DNA of 64,000 bases from Burkholderia sp. OK233. GTDB lineage: Bacteria > Pseudomonadota > Gammaproteobacteria > Burkholderiales > Burkholderiaceae. The DNA is taken from contig NZ_OCSR01000001.1 of assembly GCF_900230185.1 (NCBI RefSeq), forward strand, positions 2,356,001 through 2,420,000, in the 5' to 3' direction. A program made the position numbers and the translations under genes. Numbering within the stretch: position 1 is the first letter of the stretch; each line of letters opens with the position of its first letter. Shown here piece by piece: positions 26,061-37,396 of the stretch. Under the pieces are notes generated by a model that ran no database searches, was not told the DNA's origin, and worked only from the letters and a program-made list of their open reading frames with translations.

Positions 26061-27110
26061 ATGTCCGCATCGCTGAAGATTGGATTGATGGGTTACGGTT
26101 TTGCTGGCGCGACCTTTCATGCGCCGGTGATCGAGCACTGCGGGCGAGCGAGCATCGCAGCCATCGCGACGAGCCAGCCCGAGCACGCGCTGGCCGATTA
26201 CCCGCACGCAAAGGTGGTGGCCGATCTGGACGCCCTGCTGGCGCTCGAAGAAATCGACTGCGTCGTCATCGCGACGCCCAATGACACGCACTTCGACCTG
26301 GCGCGCCGCGCGCTGGAAGCGGGCAAGCACGTGGTGGTCGACAAGCCGGTCACGCTCACCGCCGCCGACGCCCACACGCTTGCCAACATTGCACTTGCTC
26401 GCAGCAAGCAGTTTGTCCCCTTTCATAACCGCCGCTGGGACGGCGATTTTCTGACCGTGCGGGATCTGCTCGCCAGCAGAGAGTTGGGACGCATCACGCA
26501 ATACGAATCGCATTTCGACCGTTTCCGGCCGGAGGTTCGGCAGCGTTGGCGCGAGGAGGCTTCGCGCGGTGGCGGTTTGCTATTCGATCTTGGACCGCAC
26601 CTGATCGATCAGGCGCTCGCGCTGTTTGGCGCACCGCAGACCGTGTCCGCGACGGTTCGAACGCATCGCGACCAGGCCAGTGCGCCGGACTACGTCCATA
26701 TTCAGCTGGGCTACGGCGAGTTCGAGGTGGTGTTGCATGCCAGCGCGTTGACTGCGTACGTCGCGCCGAGGTTTACGATTCACGGCACGCAGGGGAGCTA
26801 CGTGAAATACGGGCTCGATACGCAGGAGGATCAGTTGAAAGCCGGCTTGCGGCCGGGCGATGACGGATTCGGCGCCGGCAATGCGGCAGGCGTGCTGCGT
26901 GTGCTCGAAGGCGATCAGGAAGTCGAGCGGGAGGTGCCTACGCGCAATGGGGAATACGTCGGCTTTTATATTGCCTTGGCGGATGCCATTCAGAACGGCG
27001 TGAAATTTCCCGTCAGCGCTCAGGACGCGGTCGACGTCATGACGATTATCGAGCTTGCAGCACGGAGCTCGGAGGAAGGCGTCCGGCTGCCGTTTGAACG
27101 TATTCGCTAA
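26061..27110 (+). CDS. Gfo/Idh/MocA family NAD(P)-dependent oxidoreductase
   Basis: 349 residues. The N-terminal Rossmann fold has GLMGYGFAGATFHAPV, then VIATPNDTHFDLA and the family motif VDKPV near residue 98. The C-terminal half has GGGLLFDLGPHLIDQAL, where the histidine corresponds to the usual catalytic region. It most resembles the YdgJ/YeeJ-type sugar or polyol dehydrogenases. Substrate unknown; it is alone on its strand. Confidence 0.88.
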   Translation: MSASLKIGLMGYGFAGATFHAPVIEHCGRASIAAIATSQPEHALADYPHAKVVADLDALLALEEIDCVVIATPNDTHFDLARRALEAGKHVVVDKPVTLTAADAHTLANIALARSKQFVPFHNRRWDGDFLTVRDLLASRELGRITQYESHFDRFRPEVRQRWREEASRGGGLLFDLGPHLIDQALALFGAPQTVSATVRTHRDQASAPDYVHIQLGYGEFEVVLHASALTAYVAPRFTIHGTQGSYVKYGLDTQEDQLKAGLRPGDDGFGAGNAAGVLRVLEGDQEVEREVPTRNGEYVGFYIALADAIQNGVKFPVSAQDAVDVMTIIELAARSSEEGVRLPFERIR

Positions 27111-27311
27111 CTTTTCCCTGCGCTACGAGGCGCTTTCTGCACCATTGGCGGCAGCACGCGGACCATGCCACCGCCAATGGCAGAAAGCCTGACAAGCCCG
27201 AAAGGAACATAACGTTACAAATAACCCCGCCCCCGCGGTCAGCGTGAATCCCCGGCAATCCGTTGCTACCCCAGTAGCACCACAAAACGACAACGATTTC
27301 CCGGAGAGTCC

Positions 27312-27665
27312 ATGCCCCGTATCGTCCGCGCACTAGCAGCATGCGCATTGCTCAGTTCTCTCGCCGCCTGCGTGGTGGCTCCTCAGCAACCCGCGCCGGC
27401 GCCGCGCCCTAACCCGCAACAAATTGCGGATCAGCGCTTCAACCAGGTCAACGGCCGCATCGACAACCTGAGCCGCCGCATCGACGTTCGCGTCAACCAA
27501 GGCTACTACCCGCCCCCGCAAGGCGGTGCGCTGCATCACCGTCTGGACGTGATCCGTCAGGAAGCGCACGACATGGCGGCGCAACACGGCGGCGGCCTGT
27601 CCGGCGACGAACAACACGTGCTGAACCAGGAACTGGACAACGCGGCACACGCCATCGGCGAATAA
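27312..27665 (+). CDS. Small lipoprotein of unknown function
   Basis: 117 residues with GGAGAGTCC just before the ATG. Lipobox LAAC at about residues 18-21 predicts a lipid-anchored envelope protein. A proline-rich linker follows, then an amphipathic helix region (QRFNQVNGRIDNLSRRIDVR) and HRLDVIRQEAHDMAAQHGG. Such small lipoproteins are common in Burkholderia; I know no assigned role. A terminator follows. Confidence 0.8.
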   Translation: MPRIVRALAACALLSSLAACVVAPQQPAPAPRPNPQQIADQRFNQVNGRIDNLSRRIDVRVNQGYYPPPQGGALHHRLDVIRQEAHDMAAQHGGGLSGDEQHVLNQELDNAAHAIGE

Positions 27666-27693
27666 TCGCGCCGGTTCAGGCACTGAAGCAAAG

Positions 27694-27725
27694 AAGCGCG
27701 GGCATCACGTCCCGCGCTTTTTTTG
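27694..27725 (+). terminator. Rho-independent terminator after the small lipoprotein gene
   Basis: AAGCGCGGG, 8-base loop, CCCGCGCTT, followed by an eight-T tract. A 9-bp perfect stem. Confidence 0.92.
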
Positions 27726-27775
27726 ACTTTCGCGAACCCGCAGCGCCAACCCCCATGCCCCTTGCGGGCCTTTAT

Positions 27776-27804
27776 TTGACAAGCCCCCGGCCCTCGCGTA
27801 CATT
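27776..27804 (+). promoter_or_regulatory. Sigma70 promoter of the gcv transcript
   Basis: TTGACA at 27776-27781, 17-base spacer, TACATT at 27799-27804. Predicted start near 27811 coincides with the beginning of the glycine riboswitch. Confidence 0.8.
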
Positions 27805-27811
27805 CGCCGCA

Positions 27812-28100
27812 CGCGTCGGGAGAGCGTGCTGGCCGCAGACAATCGCAGGCCGCGCCGCCGAAGGGGCACACCCGCAAACTCTCAGGCAAAAGGACCGACT
27901 GCGTCGAAGAACCCGCGCCCAGGCAACATCAAGGCACCGGTTTTTCGCACTCTGGAGAGCGGCAGTAGCCGTCTGCGTCGTTGATAGCGAGCAGATTCTG
28001 GCAAGCTGCCCACCGAAGGGGCGCGCGTTTCACCGTAGCGATCATGGCTTCACCATCGCACGGCAGCGCAATCTCTCAGGTATCGAGGACAGAGGGGTCA
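27812..28100 (+). ncRNA. Tandem glycine riboswitch (two aptamers)
   Basis: The first aptamer contains GGGAGAG, then CCGCCGAAGGGGCA and ACTCTCAGGCAAAAGGAC (about 27818-27898). The second contains CTGGAGAGCGG, CACCGAAGGGGCG and ATCTCTCAGGTATCGAGGAC (about 27952-28094). These are the conserved elements of the gcvT RNA class, in which two aptamers bind glycine. The second has longer P3 arms than the first. It precedes gcvT by about 80 bases, and glycine binding is expected to turn on gcvTHP. Confidence 0.93.
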
Positions 28101-28182
28101 TGCAACGCAATCGCTCGCAGGCATCAGCCGCGAGGCGTAGCGCCGCATGGCCTTTTTTGTTTCGCGAGACGCCTGAGGCCCC

Positions 28183-29301
28183 ATGACCGAACTCAAACAC
28201 ACCCCGCTCAACGCCACCCATCGTGCGCTCAACGCCCGCATGGTCGATTTCGGCGGCTGGCACATGCCCGTCAACTACGGCTCGCAGATCGACGAACACC
28301 GCGCCGTGCGCACCGACGCCGGCATGTTCGACGTCTCGCACATGTGCGTCGTCGATTTCACCGGCGAACGCGTGCGCGCCTTCTTCGAACACGCGCTGGC
28401 CAACAACGTCGCCAAGCTGCAAACGCCGGGCCGCGCGCTCTACTCCTGTCTGCTGAACCCGAATGGCGGTGTGATCGACGATCTGATCGTCTATTTCTTC
28501 AGCGAGACGCACTTCCGTCTGGTCGTCAACGCCGGCACCGCCGAGAAAGACGTCGACTGGTTCAGCAAGCTCAATGCCGAAGGCAGCTACGGCCTGACCA
28601 TCACGCCGCGCCGCGATCTGGCGATCGTCGCCGTGCAGGGCCCGAACGCCCGCGATAAGGTCTGGCAAGTCGCGCCGTCCACCCGCACCTCGACCGAACT
28701 CCTTAAGCCGTTTAACGCCGCGATCGTCGACAACACGCCGTTTGGCGAATTGATGATTGCCCGCACCGGCTACACCGGCGAAGACGGCTTCGAAATCGTC
28801 CTCCCCGCAACTTCCGTCTGCGAGTTCTGGGACGCATTGGTGCGTCAAGGCGTGCGCCCCGCGGGTCTCGGCGCGCGCGACACGCTGCGACTCGAAGCCG
28901 GCATGAACCTGTACGGCCAGGATATGGACGACAACGTCTCGCCGCTTGACGCCGGCCTCGCCTGGACCGTCGATCTGACCTCGCCCCGCGAATTTGTCGG
29001 CAAGGGCAAGCTTGAAGCCGAGGGGTCGCAGTCCGCGTTCGTCGGTCTGATCCTGCTGAAGGAGAACGGCAAGGCGGCGGGCGTGCTGCGTGCTCACCAG
29101 AAAGTCGTCACGCCGCAGGGCGAAGGCGAAATCACCAGCGGCACTTTTTCTCCCACGATGCAGGAATCGATCGCCTTCGCGCGCGTGCCGAAAGGCGTGC
29201 AGCCGGGCGACATCGTTCACGTCCAGATTCGTGACAAAAACGTACCCGCAAGCGTGGTAAAACTGCCGTTCGTACGCAACGGCAAAGTGCTCGCAGTTTA
29301 A
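28183..29301 (+). CDS. gcvT: Aminomethyltransferase, glycine cleavage T-protein
   Basis: 372 residues, the normal length. Features: [25 protein letters not shown] N-terminus ([12 protein letters not shown]), DVSHM, then [12 protein letters not shown] in the folate-binding half and a C-terminal barrel domain with [12 protein letters not shown]. It transfers the methylene group from the aminomethyl-lipoyl H-protein to tetrahydrofolate and releases ammonia. It heads the gcvTHP operon under the glycine riboswitch. Confidence 0.97.
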   Translation: MTELKHTPLNATHRALNARMVDFGGWHMPVNYGSQIDEHRAVRTDAGMFDVSHMCVVDFTGERVRAFFEHALANNVAKLQTPGRALYSCLLNPNGGVIDDLIVYFFSETHFRLVVNAGTAEKDVDWFSKLNAEGSYGLTITPRRDLAIVAVQGPNARDKVWQVAPSTRTSTELLKPFNAAIVDNTPFGELMIARTGYTGEDGFEIVLPATSVCEFWDALVRQGVRPAGLGARDTLRLEAGMNLYGQDMDDNVSPLDAGLAWTVDLTSPREFVGKGKLEAEGSQSAFVGLILLKENGKAAGVLRAHQKVVTPQGEGEITSGTFSPTMQESIAFARVPKGVQPGDIVHVQIRDKNVPASVVKLPFVRNGKVLAV

Positions 29302-29364
29302 GCAGCCGTCGCGTGCGTCTCACTTTTTAAGTTCATACCGAATAACACCGCATAGGAGCATCCG

Positions 29365-29745
29365 ATGAGCATCCCGGCCGATCTGAAATATACCGAATCG
29401 CACGAGTGGGTCCGCACCGAAGCGGACGGCACGCTGACGGTCGGCATCACCGACCACGCGCAGGAAGCGCTCGGCGACATCGTCTTCTTCGAAGTCCAGG
29501 AACTGGGCAAGACCGTCAACGCTGGCGACACCGTCGCCGTGATCGAGTCGGTGAAAGCCGCTTCCGATATCTACGCGCCGGTCTCGGGCGAAATCATCGA
29601 AGCGAACCCGGCCGTCACCGACACGCCGGATGGCGTCAACAGCGCGCCGTACGAGAACTGGCTCTTCAAGATCAAGCCGGCCGCGGACGCATCGCAGGAT
29701 CGCCTGATCGACGCGGACGCGTACGCAAAGGCCGTCGGCGCCTGA
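29365..29745 (+). CDS. gcvH: Glycine cleavage H-protein (lipoyl carrier)
   Basis: 126 residues. The lipoylation site is the lysine of [10 protein letters not shown] near residue 64, within a lipoyl/biotinyl-like hammerhead; SHEWVR near the N-terminus and EPWLFKI-like (ENWLFKI) near the end are typical. It shuttles the aminomethyl group between P- and T-proteins. An AGGAG site precedes the ATG. It lies between gcvT and gcvP. Confidence 0.97.
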   Translation: MSIPADLKYTESHEWVRTEADGTLTVGITDHAQEALGDIVFFEVQELGKTVNAGDTVAVIESVKAASDIYAPVSGEIIEANPAVTDTPDGVNSAPYENWLFKIKPAADASQDRLIDADAYAKAVGA

Positions 29746-29839
29746 TTCACCGCAAGTTGCACCATTACGTTTAAACCCGACAGGCGCGGCGCGTCCGATT
29801 CAATCGTCGAACGGACGCCCGCACCGCCAGGAATACCTC

Positions 29840-32770
29840 ATGAAGCTCGAACACCCGGATCGTCTGATGAACCGCACTCCTCTCTCGCTCGCCGCGCTCG
29901 AAGTGCATGACGCCTTCGCCGAACGGCACATCGGCCCGGATTCGGCCGACCAGCAAGCGATGCTCGAAGCCCTCGGCTTCGCGTCGCGTGCCGCGCTGAT
30001 CGACGCCGTCATTCCGAAGACGATCCGCCGCACCGAAACGCTGCCGCTCGGCCCCTTCGCCCAGCCGAAAAGCGAAGCCGAAGCGCTCGCCGCGCTGCGT
30101 GAACTGGCGGACAAGAACCAGGTGTTCCGCTCGTACATCGGGCAGGGCTACTACAACGCGCACACGCCGACCGTGATCCTGCGGAACGTGCTGGAAAATC
30201 CGGCGTGGTACACCGCGTACACGCCGTATCAGCCGGAAATCTCGCAGGGCCGACTGGAAGCGCTGCTGAACTTCCAGCAAATGATCGTCGACCTGACGGG
30301 TCTGGCGATCTCGAACGCCTCGCTGCTCGACGAAGCGACCGCGGCCGCCGAAGCGATGACGCTGCTGCAACGCGTCGGCAAGCCGAAGTCGAACGTGTTT
30401 TACGTCGCCGACGACGTGCTGCCGCAAACCATCGAAGTGGTGAAGACGCGCGCCACGCCGGTCGGCATCGAAGTGAAAGTCGGCCCGGCTGCGGACGCCG
30501 CGAACGCGAATGCGTTCGGCGTGCTGCTGCAATACCCCGGCGTGAACGGCGACGTGCGCGACTACCGCGCACTCGCTGAAGCCGTCCATGCAGCAGGCGG
30601 CCACGTGGTGGTCGCTGCCGATCTGCTCGCGCTGACCGTTTTGACGCCGCCGGGCGAATGGGGCGCGGACGTGGCCGTCGGCAACACGCAGCGTTTCGGC
30701 GTGCCGGTTGGTTTCGGCGGCCCGCACGCGGCTTACCTCGCCGTGCGCGACGAATTCAAGCGCCAGATGCCGGGCCGTCTCGTCGGTGTGACTGTCGATG
30801 CGCAAGGCAATCCGGCACTGCGTCTCGCGCTGCAAACGCGCGAACAACATATCCGCCGCGAGAAAGCGACCTCGAACGTGTGTACCGCGCAAGCGCTGCT
30901 CGCGATCATGGCCAGCATGTACGCCGTCTATCACGGCCCGCACGGTCTGAAGACGATCGCGCTGCGCGTGAACCGCATTGCTGCATTGCTCGCGGCCGGC
31001 GCGAGGAAGCTCGGTTACACACTCGTCAACGACACATTCTTCGACACGCTCACGTTCGAAACCGGCGCACGCACCCAGGCGCTGCATGACGCGGCGACGG
31101 CGCGGCGCATCAACCTGCGCCGCGTGAGCGACACGCGCGTCGGCATCTCGATCGACGAAACCACCACGCGCAGCGATCTGGCCGATCTGCTCGCAGCGTT
31201 CGCACAAGCGGCATTTGTCGACGAAGTCCCGCAAATCGACACCCTCGACGCAGAACTCCCCGCAGAGAACACGGTGCCCGCCGCGCTCGAGCGCACCAGC
31301 GCGTACCTCACGCATCATGTGTTCAACCGTCATCATTCTGAAACGGAAATGCTGCGCTATCTGCGCAGCCTGTCGGACAAGGACCTCGCACTCGACCGCT
31401 CGATGATCCCGCTCGGCTCCTGCACGATGAAGCTGAACGCGACCTCTGAAATGCTGCCGGTCACGTGGCCCGAATTCGGTCAGATTCACCCGTTTGCACC
31501 GGCTGAGCAAACGGTCGGCTACCGCGAAATGATCGATCAGCTCGAACAGATGCTCGTCGCGGCCACCGGCTACGCAGCGGTGTCGCTGCAGCCAAATGCC
31601 GGCTCGCAAGGCGAGTACGCGGGTCTGTTGATCATTCACGCCTACCACGCATCGCGCGGCGAAGGCCACCGCAATGTCTGCCTGATTCCCGCTTCGGCGC
31701 ACGGCACGAACCCGGCATCGGCGCAGATGGCCGGCATGCAAGTGGTCGTGGTTGCTTGTGACGCGCAAGGCAACGTCGATATCGAAGACCTGAAGAAGAA
31801 AGCCGAACAGCACGCCGAGAAGCTCGCGGCGATCATGATCACGTACCCGTCCACACACGGCGTGTTCGAATCGAACGTCCGCGAAATCTGCGAGATCGTG
31901 CATGCGCACGGCGGCCAGGTTTATGTGGACGGCGCGAACATGAACGCCATGGTCGGCCTCTGTGCGCCGGGTCAGTTCGGCGGCGACGTCTCGCACCTGA
32001 ATCTGCACAAGACCTTCTGTATTCCGCACGGCGGCGGCGGACCGGGCGTCGGTCCGGTCGCGGTCGGCGCGCATCTCGCGCAATTCCTGCCGAATCAGAT
32101 TTCGTCGGGCTACGAGCGTGCGCCGAACGGTATCGGCGCTGTGTCGGGCGCGCCGTATGGTTCCGCGTCGATCCTGCCAATTTCGTGGATGTACATCGCG
32201 ATGATGGGCGCGAAGAACCTCACGGCTGCCACCGAAACCGCAATCCTCAACGCGAACTACGTCGCGAACAAACTCGCCCCGCATTACCCGGTGCTGTACT
32301 CGGGCCCGGGCGGACTGGTCGCGCACGAATGCATTCTCGATCTGCGCCCGCTCAAGGAAACCAGCGGCATCTCCGTCGACGACGTCGCCAAGCGCCTCGC
32401 CGACTATGGCTTCCACGCACCGACCATGAGCTTCCCGGTGCCGGGCACGCTGATGGTCGAGCCGACCGAATCGGAATCGAAGGAAGAACTCGACCGTTTC
32501 ATCGAAGCGATGATCGCGATCCGCGAGGAAATCCGGGCTGTAGAGGACGGCCGCTCGGACCGCGAAGACAATCCGCTCAAGCACGCGCCGCATACGGCGG
32601 CGGTAGTCATCGCCAACGACTGGAAGCATGCGTATGCGCGCGAAACCGCCGCGTATCCGCTGGCCACGCTGATCGCGAAGAAGTACTGGCCGCCGGTCGG
32701 CCGTGCGGACAACGTGTACGGCGACCGCAATCTGTTCTGCTCCTGCGTGCCGATCGCCGACTACGAGTAA
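29840..32770 (+). CDS. gcvP: Glycine dehydrogenase (decarboxylating), P-protein
   Basis: 976 residues, a single-chain P-protein in which the two homologous halves are fused. RHIGP near residue 29 is the family start. The PLP lysine is in [17 protein letters not shown] near residue 725, in the C-terminal half. It decarboxylates glycine and passes the aminomethyl group to GcvH. A second in-frame ATG at 29870 is possible. About 100 bases separate it from gcvH, so it is probably in the same transcript. Confidence 0.97.
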   Translation: MKLEHPDRLMNRTPLSLAALEVHDAFAERHIGPDSADQQAMLEALGFASRAALIDAVIPKTIRRTETLPLGPFAQPKSEAEALAALRELADKNQVFRSYIGQGYYNAHTPTVILRNVLENPAWYTAYTPYQPEISQGRLEALLNFQQMIVDLTGLAISNASLLDEATAAAEAMTLLQRVGKPKSNVFYVADDVLPQTIEVVKTRATPVGIEVKVGPAADAANANAFGVLLQYPGVNGDVRDYRALAEAVHAAGGHVVVAADLLALTVLTPPGEWGADVAVGNTQRFGVPVGFGGPHAAYLAVRDEFKRQMPGRLVGVTVDAQGNPALRLALQTREQHIRREKATSNVCTAQALLAIMASMYAVYHGPHGLKTIALRVNRIAALLAAGARKLGYTLVNDTFFDTLTFETGARTQALHDAATARRINLRRVSDTRVGISIDETTTRSDLADLLAAFAQAAFVDEVPQIDTLDAELPAENTVPAALERTSAYLTHHVFNRHHSETEMLRYLRSLSDKDLALDRSMIPLGSCTMKLNATSEMLPVTWPEFGQIHPFAPAEQTVGYREMIDQLEQMLVAATGYAAVSLQPNAGSQGEYAGLLIIHAYHASRGEGHRNVCLIPASAHGTNPASAQMAGMQVVVVACDAQGNVDIEDLKKKAEQHAEKLAAIMITYPSTHGVFESNVREICEIVHAHGGQVYVDGANMNAMVGLCAPGQFGGDVSHLNLHKTFCIPHGGGGPGVGPVAVGAHLAQFLPNQISSGYERAPNGIGAVSGAPYGSASILPISWMYIAMMGAKNLTAATETAILNANYVANKLAPHYPVLYSGPGGLVAHECILDLRPLKETSGISVDDVAKRLADYGFHAPTMSFPVPGTLMVEPTESESKEELDRFIEAMIAIREEIRAVEDGRSDREDNPLKHAPHTAAVVIANDWKHAYARETAAYPLATLIAKKYWPPVGRADNVYGDRNLFCSCVPIADYE

Positions 32771-32887
32771 GCGAGGCCGCAAATCGCGCATCGCCTGAAG
32801 GTTGTAAGCAGGCGTTGCGCGGTTCTGTCGCTTGTGTCCGCAAACGGCTAACATCACACACCGAATCAGCCTAACGAGGAGTTTCGC

Positions 32888-34018
32888 ATGGCGCGAAAGG
32901 TGCGATTGATGCAAAGCCGGACCGAAATCAGGCGAACCCAAACGTGGCAGCAAGCTTGCACGCTATTGCTGGCTGGCACAGCGGTGCTGCTGCCGCTGCG
33001 ACAGGCGCAGGCCGCAATGAATTTTTGCGCGGCGCCCGCGCTGCAAACCAGCGAGCGCACGAATGCCGACCCGGGCGTCAAGGCGCTGGTGAGCAATGTA
33101 CTGGCACATCTGAACGACGCGCCGCACGCGCTGGCGAAACTGCATACCGAAGGCACGCTGCCGCACGAGGGCATTTACGATCAAAGCGTCGAGGCAGAGA
33201 AGGATCTGGATCTGCTGCGCGACGCCGCGCTCGCCTGGCGCGCGACCAGTGACGACCGTTATCTGAAGCTAGTCGACCGCTTGCTGTATGCGTGGGTCAC
33301 GACTTATCAACCCAGTTTCAATCCGATCGACGAAACCCATTTCGAAGGCCTGATCCTCGCCTACGACATGACCGCGAGCGCGTTGCCAGTGAAGACGCGA
33401 AATGCTTCGATGGCGTTCCTGACGAAGCTCGCGAGCGGCTATATCGCGCAGATCGACGCGCAGCCGCGGCCGCTCACGGGCACGTTCAGGAACAACTGGC
33501 AAAGCCACCGGATCAAGCTGATCTCGATGGCTGCGTTCACGCTGGATAACCGCAAGATGATCAACGCGGCGCAGCGCCTGTTCGACGAGCATATCGGCGA
33601 CAACATTGCGCCGGACGGCTCGACGTTCGACTTCGGCGAGCGCGACGCGCTGCATTACGTCACCTATGACCTGCAGCCGCTCGTGACCGCCGCGCTCGCC
33701 GCGCGCCGCCACAACCGCAACTGGTTGCCGGAAAAGGGTGCGAACGGCGCGTCGCTGCAAGCCGCGCTGAACTGGCTCACGCCGTACGCGGACGGCAGCA
33801 AAACGCATGAAGAATTCGTGCATTCGAACGTTCCGTTCGATGCCAAACGTCGCGAGGCCGGTTTGCCCGGCTATTCGGGTCAATGGGATCCGAAAAACGC
33901 GACGGAACTGTTTCACCTGGCGGCGCGTCTCGACGGACGCTATACGCCGATCGCGCTGCAGCTTGCACCGACGCCGCCCGCATGGCTCGCCGTGTGCTTA
34001 CCGCTGCCGGCGCGCTAA
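32888..34018 (+). CDS. Alginate-lyase family protein, exported
   Basis: 376 residues with a Sec signal (ACTLLLAGTAVLLPL, cleavage near AQAAM). The body is alpha-helical and resembles the alginate lyase (alpha/alpha toroid) fold: NNWQSHRIKLI near residue 203 carries the likely active-site Asn and His, and FDFGERDALHYVTYDLQPL follows near residue 245, as in PL5-like enzymes. It would cleave uronic-acid polymers by beta-elimination in the periplasm. It is placed between two amino-acid catabolic genes with which it has no obvious link. Confidence 0.8.
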   Translation: MARKVRLMQSRTEIRRTQTWQQACTLLLAGTAVLLPLRQAQAAMNFCAAPALQTSERTNADPGVKALVSNVLAHLNDAPHALAKLHTEGTLPHEGIYDQSVEAEKDLDLLRDAALAWRATSDDRYLKLVDRLLYAWVTTYQPSFNPIDETHFEGLILAYDMTASALPVKTRNASMAFLTKLASGYIAQIDAQPRPLTGTFRNNWQSHRIKLISMAAFTLDNRKMINAAQRLFDEHIGDNIAPDGSTFDFGERDALHYVTYDLQPLVTAALAARRHNRNWLPEKGANGASLQAALNWLTPYADGSKTHEEFVHSNVPFDAKRREAGLPGYSGQWDPKNATELFHLAARLDGRYTPIALQLAPTPPAWLAVCLPLPAR

Positions 34019-34046
34019 ACTAACCTTTATCAGCAGGGAGCAGTAA

Positions 34047-35435
<1,389 letters not shown>

Positions 35436-35497
35436 GAACACAACGCGACCCGACCGCACCGATCGCACCCATCGCAATGCCTGGAGGCTTCATCGTA

Positions 35498-37207
35498 ATG
35501 CCGCTCGCTTCTGAATCTTCTTCCACTGCCCGAACTACCGGCGCACGTCTCGTCGTCGACGCCTTGCTGACGCACGGCGTCGAACGTGTTTTTTGTGTTC
35601 CCGGCGAGAGCTTTCTCGCCGTGCTCGATTCGCTGCACGACGAAACAGACCGCATCCAGACCATCGTCTGCCGGCACGAAGCGGCGGCCGCGAATATGGC
35701 TGAAGCCGTCGGCAAATTGACCGGACGTCCGGGCATCGCGATCGTCACGCGCGGACCAGGCGCGACGCATGCATCGATCGGCGTGCATACGGCGTTTCAG
35801 GACTCCACGCCGATGATCCTGCTGATCGGCCAATGCGCGCGCGAGCATCTCGATCGCGAGGCCTTCCAGGAAATCGACTATCGGCGCATGTTCGGTCAGA
35901 TGGCCAAATGGGTCGCGCAAATCGACGATCCGAAACGCATTCCCGAGTATCTGAGCCATGCGTTTCACACGGCGACGTCGGGACGTCCGGGCCCGGTCGT
36001 GTTGTCGTTGCCGGAAGATGTGCTGAGCGATGCGTGCGACCTCGTTGCCGGCGCGCCCGCGTACAAGCGTGTGGCGGCGTCGCCGTCTGCGGCTCAGATG
36101 GACGAGTTGCGTCGATTGCTGGAAGGTGCGCAACGGCCAATGGTCATTGCCGGTGGCAGCGGTTGGACGCCTGCGGCATGCGCCGACCTGCAACGCTTCA
36201 TCGAGAATTGGCAATTGCCGATCGGCCTCGCATTCCGCTTTCAGGACACGCTCGACAATGAGCATCCGAACTATGCGGGTGATGTCGGACTCGGTATCAA
36301 CCCGGCGCTTGCTCAGCGTATCCGCGATGCAGACCTGCTCCTCACGCTCGGTCCACGGCTAGGCGAAGCAACGACAAACGGCTACACACTGCTCGACATT
36401 CCGAAGACCAAACAAACGCTGGTGCACGTGCATCAAGGCGCGGAAGAACTCGGGCGCGTCTATGCGGCAGATCTGCCGATCGTCTCCGGGATGCCGGAAC
36501 TGGCGGCACTGCTTGCCGCGTTAAAGCCGTCCTCCGGCAAGCTCGCATGGAACGGCGCTGCGGAAGAAGCGCATCAAGCGTATCTCGACTGGCGCAAACC
36601 ACGCCAGATTCCCGGCGACGTGCAAATGGGCGAAGTCATCCAGCAGTTGCGCGCGCATCTACCGGAAGACGCAATCCTCACGAACGGTGCGGGCAACTAC
36701 GCCACGTGGCTGCATCGGCATTTTTCGTATCGGCATTTCCGCTCGCAACTCGCGCCGACCAGTGGCGCGATGGGCTACGGTGTCCCGGCGGCGATTGCGG
36801 CGAAGTCGATGTATCCACAACGCGCAGTGGTCGCACTAGCCGGAGACGGCTGCTTCATGATGTCCGCGCAAGAACTTGCGACGGCAATGCAATACGACTT
36901 GCATGTGATTTTCATCGTCGTGAACAACAGCCACTTCGGCACGATCCGGATGCATCAGGAACGGCACTATCCGAATCGCGTGCATGGCACCGGTCTCACT
37001 AATCCGGACTTTGCGGCATTTGCAAGATCGTTCGGCGCGCATGGTGAAACGGTGGAGCGGACCGAAGATTTTCTGCCGGCATTGCAGCGTTCCATGGAGG
37101 CGAAGCGCGCTGCAGTGATCGAGATTCGTATGCCGCAGGAGGCGAGCACGCCGGGCGCGACGTTAGAGCAGATTCGGGAGCAGGGAAGGAAGCTGCGAGG
37201 GGAGTGA
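35498..37207 (+). CDS. Thiamine diphosphate-binding protein, acetolactate-synthase-like
   Basis: 569 residues from the ATG at 35498, with GGAGG 10 bases upstream; the in-frame ATG at 35477 lies before that site. The catalytic glutamate is in CRHEAAAANMAEA near residue 50, and the ThDP/Mg motif GDGCFMMSAQEL begins near residue 449 and runs to VVNN. The middle domain has RIRDADLLLTLGPRLGE. The family includes acetolactate synthases, glyoxylate carboligase and 2-hydroxyacyl-CoA lyase. I see nothing that fixes which; biosynthetic IlvB usually pairs with a small subunit, and none is here, so a catabolic role is likelier. Confidence 0.88.
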   Translation: MPLASESSSTARTTGARLVVDALLTHGVERVFCVPGESFLAVLDSLHDETDRIQTIVCRHEAAAANMAEAVGKLTGRPGIAIVTRGPGATHASIGVHTAFQDSTPMILLIGQCAREHLDREAFQEIDYRRMFGQMAKWVAQIDDPKRIPEYLSHAFHTATSGRPGPVVLSLPEDVLSDACDLVAGAPAYKRVAASPSAAQMDELRRLLEGAQRPMVIAGGSGWTPAACADLQRFIENWQLPIGLAFRFQDTLDNEHPNYAGDVGLGINPALAQRIRDADLLLTLGPRLGEATTNGYTLLDIPKTKQTLVHVHQGAEELGRVYAADLPIVSGMPELAALLAALKPSSGKLAWNGAAEEAHQAYLDWRKPRQIPGDVQMGEVIQQLRAHLPEDAILTNGAGNYATWLHRHFSYRHFRSQLAPTSGAMGYGVPAAIAAKSMYPQRAVVALAGDGCFMMSAQELATAMQYDLHVIFIVVNNSHFGTIRMHQERHYPNRVHGTGLTNPDFAAFARSFGAHGETVERTEDFLPALQRSMEAKRAAVIEIRMPQEASTPGATLEQIREQGRKLRGE

Positions 37208-37340
37208 CGACACATGCGAGTCGAGCCTTTACGGCTCACTCGCGTCTGTCTTGCTCATGTTGAACGCGGATGTGGACTGAGTTTTTTCGGGAGAAGGTTA
37301 ACTAGTCGAGCTCACGCAAGCAGCGCGAACTCGACGCGCC

Positions 37341-37366
37341 ATAAAAAACCCCGCCGAAGCGGGGTT
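37341..37366 (-). terminator. Rho-independent terminator downstream of the LivK-type gene
   Basis: Minus strand AACCCCGC, loop TTCG, GCGGGGTT, then a run of T (the plus-strand AAAAAA at 37343-37348). Tetraloop and T-tract are both canonical. Confidence 0.92.
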
Positions 37367-37396
37367 CCCTGACGTCAAAGCAATCACTTAAACCGC

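Noticed and set aside
25781..26284. 167-codon frame overlapping the Gfo/Idh gene
   Set aside because: A ribosome-like GAGGAG precedes it, but it overlaps a certain gene in another frame and has no domain.
29771..32953. 1060-codon frame antisense to gcvP
   Set aside because: High-GC codon bias opens long antisense frames; the translation is rich in Arg, His and Val with no domain, and gcvP is certain.
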